DNA from: Serratia symbiotica (Periphyllus acericola)
Lineage (GTDB): Bacteria; Pseudomonadota; Gammaproteobacteria; Enterobacterales; Enterobacteriaceae
NCBI RefSeq assembly: GCF_964019515.1
Contig: NZ_OZ026452.1
Span: forward strand, 124,001-188,000
Direction of reading: 5' to 3'
DNA: 64,000 bases
Within the stretch, counting starts at the first letter, position 1; every line of letters begins with the position of its first letter. The notes under the pieces are model-generated. The model made no database searches and was not told where the DNA came from. It saw only the letters and a program-made list of their open reading frames with translations. This document shows positions 53,769-64,000 of this stretch, piece by piece. The translations under genes were made by a program, and so were the position numbers.

Positions 53769-55877
53769 ATGGCCCGTACAACACCTATTGAGCGCTACCG
53801 TAATATCGGTATCAGTGCTCACATCGACGCCGGTAAAACCACCACTACCGAACGTATTCTGTTCTACACCGGTATAAACCATAAAATCGGTGAAGTTCAT
53901 GACGGCGCTGCCACTATGGACTGGATGGAACAGGAGCAGGAGCGTGGTATTACCATCACTTCTGCAGCCACCACTGCTTTTTGGTCTGGTATGGCCAAGC
54001 AGTTTGAACCGCATCGCGTAAACATTATTGACACCCCAGGGCACGTTGACTTCACCATTGAAGTAGAACGTTCCATGCGTGTTCTTGATGGTGCGGTAAT
54101 GGTTTATTGCGCTGTGGGTGGTGTTCAGCCGCAGTCTGAAACTGTATGGCGTCAGGCTTATAAATATAAAGTTCCACGCATCGCGTTCGTTAACAAAATG
54201 GATCGCATGGGTGCTAACTTCTTAAAAGTTGTTGAACAGATCAAATCTCGTTTGGCAGCCAATCCAGTGCCATTGCAGCTTGCTATGGGTGCAGAAAAGA
54301 AATTTACCGGTGTTGTCGACCTGGTGAAAATGAAAGCTATCAACTGGAACGATGCTGATCAGGGCGTGACCTTCGAATACGAAGATATTCCGGCAGATAT
54401 GCAAGCTCTGGCTGAAGAATGGCGTCAGCATCTGGTTGAGTCTGCGGCTGAAGCTTCAGAAGAACTGATGGACAAATACTTAGGCGGTGAAGAACTGACC
54501 GAGGAAGAAATCAAGAAAGCGCTACGCAAGCGCGTGCTCAACAACGAAATCATTTTGGTTACCTGTGGGTCTGCCTTTAAAAACAAAGGCGTGCAGGCAA
54601 TGCTGGATGCGGTTATCGAATACTTGCCGGCCCCGACGGATGTTGCTGCCATCAACGGTATTCTGGATGACGGAAAAGACACGCCAGCTGTTCGTCACTC
54701 TGACGACAAAGAGCCGTTTGCTGCTCTGGCGTTCAAAATTGCGACTGACCCATTCGTGGGTAACCTGACATTTTTCCGCGTGTACTCTGGTGTGATTAAC
54801 TCTGGTGATACCGTACTGAACTCGGTGAAAAGTGCTCGTGAGCGTCTGGGCCGTATCGTTCAGATGCATGCTAACAAGCGTGAAGAGATCAAAGAGGTAC
54901 GTGCAGGCGATATTGCTGCGGCTATCGGTCTGAAAGACGTCACTACCGGTGATACTCTGTGTGATCCAAATAATGTGATCATTCTAGAGCGCATTGAATT
55001 CCCTGAACCGGTCATCTCCGTAGCGGTAGAACCGAAAACCAAAGCTGACCAAGAGAAAATGGGTTTGGCATTGGGGCGCTTGGCGAAAGAAGACCCATCA
55101 TTCCGCGTATGGACTGATGAAGAATCTGGCCAGACCATTATCGCAGGTATGGGTGAACTTCATCTGGATATCCTGGTTGACCGCATGCGTCGTGAATTTA
55201 ACGTTGAAGCGAACGTAGGTAAGCCGCAAGTTGCTTATCGTGAAACAATTAGTGAAACAATTAAAGACGTTGAAGGTAAACACGCCAAGCAGTCTGGTGG
55301 TCGCGGTCAGTATGGTCACGTTGTGATCGACATGATGCCACTAGAGCCAGGCGGCGTGGGCTACGAATTTGTCAACGACATCGTGGGTGGTACTATTCCT
55401 AAGGAATTCATCCCGGCCGTTGATAAAGGCATGCAGGAACAACTGAAGTCTGGTCCTCTGGCTGGTTATCCGGTTGTTGATATCAAGATCCGTCTGCACT
55501 ACGGTTCTTACCACGATGTCGATTCCTCTGAGCTGGCGTTTAAATTGGCCGCTTCTATCGCGTTTAAAGACGCGTTCAAGAAAGCCAAACCAGTTCTGCT
55601 TGAGCCTATAATGAAGGTTGAGATCGAAACCCCTGAAGATTACATGGGTGACGTAATTGGTGACCTGAACCGTCGTCGCGGTATGATCGAAGGCATGGAT
55701 GATACTGCCACCGGTAAAACCATTCGCGCTCAGGTTCCGCTGTCTGAAATGTTTGGTTATGCTACTGACCTGCGTTCTCAGACCCAGGGCCGTGCCTCAT
55801 ACTCCATGGAGTTCCTGAAGTATACTGAAGCTCAGAACAATGTCGCTATGGCCGTTATCGAAGCCCGTAGTAAATAA
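53769..55877 (+). CDS. fusA: Elongation factor G
   Basis: 702 codons from ATG 53769 ([20 protein letters not shown]), which has a GAGGAA site. The ATG at 53757 is not the conserved start. GTPase that drives translocation. G1 [16 protein letters not shown]3 DTPGHVDF, G4 NKMDRMGA. Full-length domains II-V follow to [10 protein letters not shown]. Intact. Confidence 0.99.
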   Translation: MARTTPIERYRNIGISAHIDAGKTTTTERILFYTGINHKIGEVHDGAATMDWMEQEQERGITITSAATTAFWSGMAKQFEPHRVNIIDTPGHVDFTIEVERSMRVLDGAVMVYCAVGGVQPQSETVWRQAYKYKVPRIAFVNKMDRMGANFLKVVEQIKSRLAANPVPLQLAMGAEKKFTGVVDLVKMKAINWNDADQGVTFEYEDIPADMQALAEEWRQHLVESAAEASEELMDKYLGGEELTEEEIKKALRKRVLNNEIILVTCGSAFKNKGVQAMLDAVIEYLPAPTDVAAINGILDDGKDTPAVRHSDDKEPFAALAFKIATDPFVGNLTFFRVYSGVINSGDTVLNSVKSARERLGRIVQMHANKREEIKEVRAGDIAAAIGLKDVTTGDTLCDPNNVIILERIEFPEPVISVAVEPKTKADQEKMGLALGRLAKEDPSFRVWTDEESGQTIIAGMGELHLDILVDRMRREFNVEANVGKPQVAYRETISETIKDVEGKHAKQSGGRGQYGHVVIDMMPLEPGGVGYEFVNDIVGGTIPKEFIPAVDKGMQEQLKSGPLAGYPVVDIKIRLHYGSYHDVDSSELAFKLAASIAFKDAFKKAKPVLLEPIMKVEIETPEDYMGDVIGDLNRRRGMIEGMDDTATGKTIRAQVPLSEMFGYATDLRSQTQGRASYSMEFLKYTEAQNNVAMAVIEARSK

Positions 55878-57134
<1,257 letters not shown>

Positions 57135-57157
57135 TTGCATATAATTTTCTCAACTCA

Positions 57158-57189
57158 AAAAAAAGGGCACGTCGGTGTCCTTTTTTTAT
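57158..57189 (+). terminator. Terminator after tuf
   Basis: An A-run plus GGGCAC pairs with GTGTCC plus a T-run around a GTCG loop, a strong Rho-independent terminator that closes the str operon. Confidence 0.85.
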
Positions 57190-57292
57190 GCCATTTATGC
57201 AAGTCTTGAACATTGCATCGAACACATTTTCTTCTTGTAAGGATTGCTTAAATCAGCAGTGGCAATATCTTGAGCATATTTCCAACCTCATC

Positions 57293-57320
57293 TTGCTTCC
57301 TGGCTCATTTTGCGTATAAT
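57293..57320 (+). promoter_or_regulatory. S10 operon promoter
   Basis: -35 TTGCTT (57293-57298) and a perfect -10 TATAAT (57315-57320) with a 16-base spacer, about 180 bases before rpsJ, where the S10 operon promoter lies in E. coli. Confidence 0.75.
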
Positions 57321-57326
57321 GAGCCA

Positions 57327-57814
<488 letters not shown>

Positions 57815-57834
57815 TCAGGTCATTGAGCGATTGA

Positions 57835-60234
<2,400 letters not shown>

Positions 60235-60245
60235 TTAGAGGATAA

Positions 60246-60527
<282 letters not shown>

Positions 60528-60532
60528 GGTAG

Positions 60533-61590
<1,058 letters not shown>

Positions 61591-61602
61591 GGAGATTCGC
61601 TG

Positions 61603-62459
<857 letters not shown>

Positions 62460-62514
62460 TAGAGTGAGTAGCTGGTTATCATTTAATAAACGGTTCAGAA
62501 GGTGGGCCGCTTAT

Positions 62515-63899
<1,385 letters not shown>

Positions 63900-63913
63900 G
63901 GCAGGGTTGACTT

Positions 63914-64000
63914 ATGGCTAAGCAATCAATGAAAGCACGCGAAGTCAAGCGCGTGAAATTAGCTGGCAAGTTCTTTGCAAAACGCGCTGAACTGAAAGCT
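63914..64000 (+). CDS. rpsN: Ribosomal protein uS14, cut by the window end
   Basis: The first 29 codons are present: [20 protein letters not shown] then FAKRAELKA. No zinc-type Cys in this part, in line with the usual enterobacterial form. The gene continues past the window. Confidence 0.95.
   Translation, partial: MAKQSMKAREVKRVKLAGKFFAKRAELKA

Overview
The window reads as a piece of an enterobacterial chromosome from the Serratia branch that is in active decay, most like the aphid endosymbiont Serratia symbiotica. This placement is an inference. It rests on protein similarity recalled from Escherichia coli, Yersinia and Serratia, on conserved local gene order, and on the mixture of intact core genes, about 30 broken genes and many insertion sequences. 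It was not checked by a database search.

Layout. 0.3-2.8 kb: lysP and its neighbouring LysR-type gene yeiE, both broken. 3.0-5.2 kb: an IS903-like fragment fused to an IS630-like fragment, then a porin remnant. 5.3-12.2 kb: rmuC-ubiE-ubiJ-ubiB-tat-hemB, largely intact, but a deletion has fused the front of tatA to the tail of tatB. 12.3-13.9 kb: dead rfaH and an IS903-like element. 14.4-17.9 kb: relic of an IncI-like (Dot/Icm-type) conjugation region holding a YefM-YoeB toxin-antitoxin pair. 18.0-21.7 kb: intact cysG followed by dead cysD, cysN and cysC. 22.0-25.9 kb: ftsB-ispD-ispF-truD-surE-pcm, with truD and pcm dead and the expected nlpD-rpoS replaced by an IS630-like element. 27.1-31.2 kb: dead can, intact hpt, two IS903-like copies around yacC. 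31.3-38.8 kb: tsgA, ppiA, yjgR, pabA, argD, crp, prkB, yheT and yheU, in which only tsgA, ppiA, pabA and yheU look whole. 39-47 kb: a dead LysE-type exporter, an entirely dead tauABCD cluster, and dead yheS, kefG and kefB. 47-51.6 kb: yheV, dead slyD and slyX, fkpA, yheO and tusDCB. 51.6-64 kb: an IS903-like copy with a perfect 9-bp target duplication, then intact str (rpsL-rpsG-fusA-tuf), S10 and the start of the spc operon.

How it fits together. Translation, ubiquinone, isoprenoid, haem, folate (pabA), tRNA thiolation (tus) and cell division functions are kept. Sulfate activation (cysDNC), taurine use (tauABCD), arginine/lysine-pathway transamination (argD), lysine uptake (lysP), carbonic anhydrase (can), potassium efflux (kefBG) and global regulators (crp, rfaH, probably rpoS) are lost. 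This is the pattern expected of a host-restricted symbiont living in a stable, buffered, nutrient-supplied environment.

Noncoding repeats are prominent: a MITE-like family with GGCTGTG ends, an approximately 150-bp family with AGCCTATCCC ends, and ERIC elements. No tRNA, rRNA or CRISPR array was seen.
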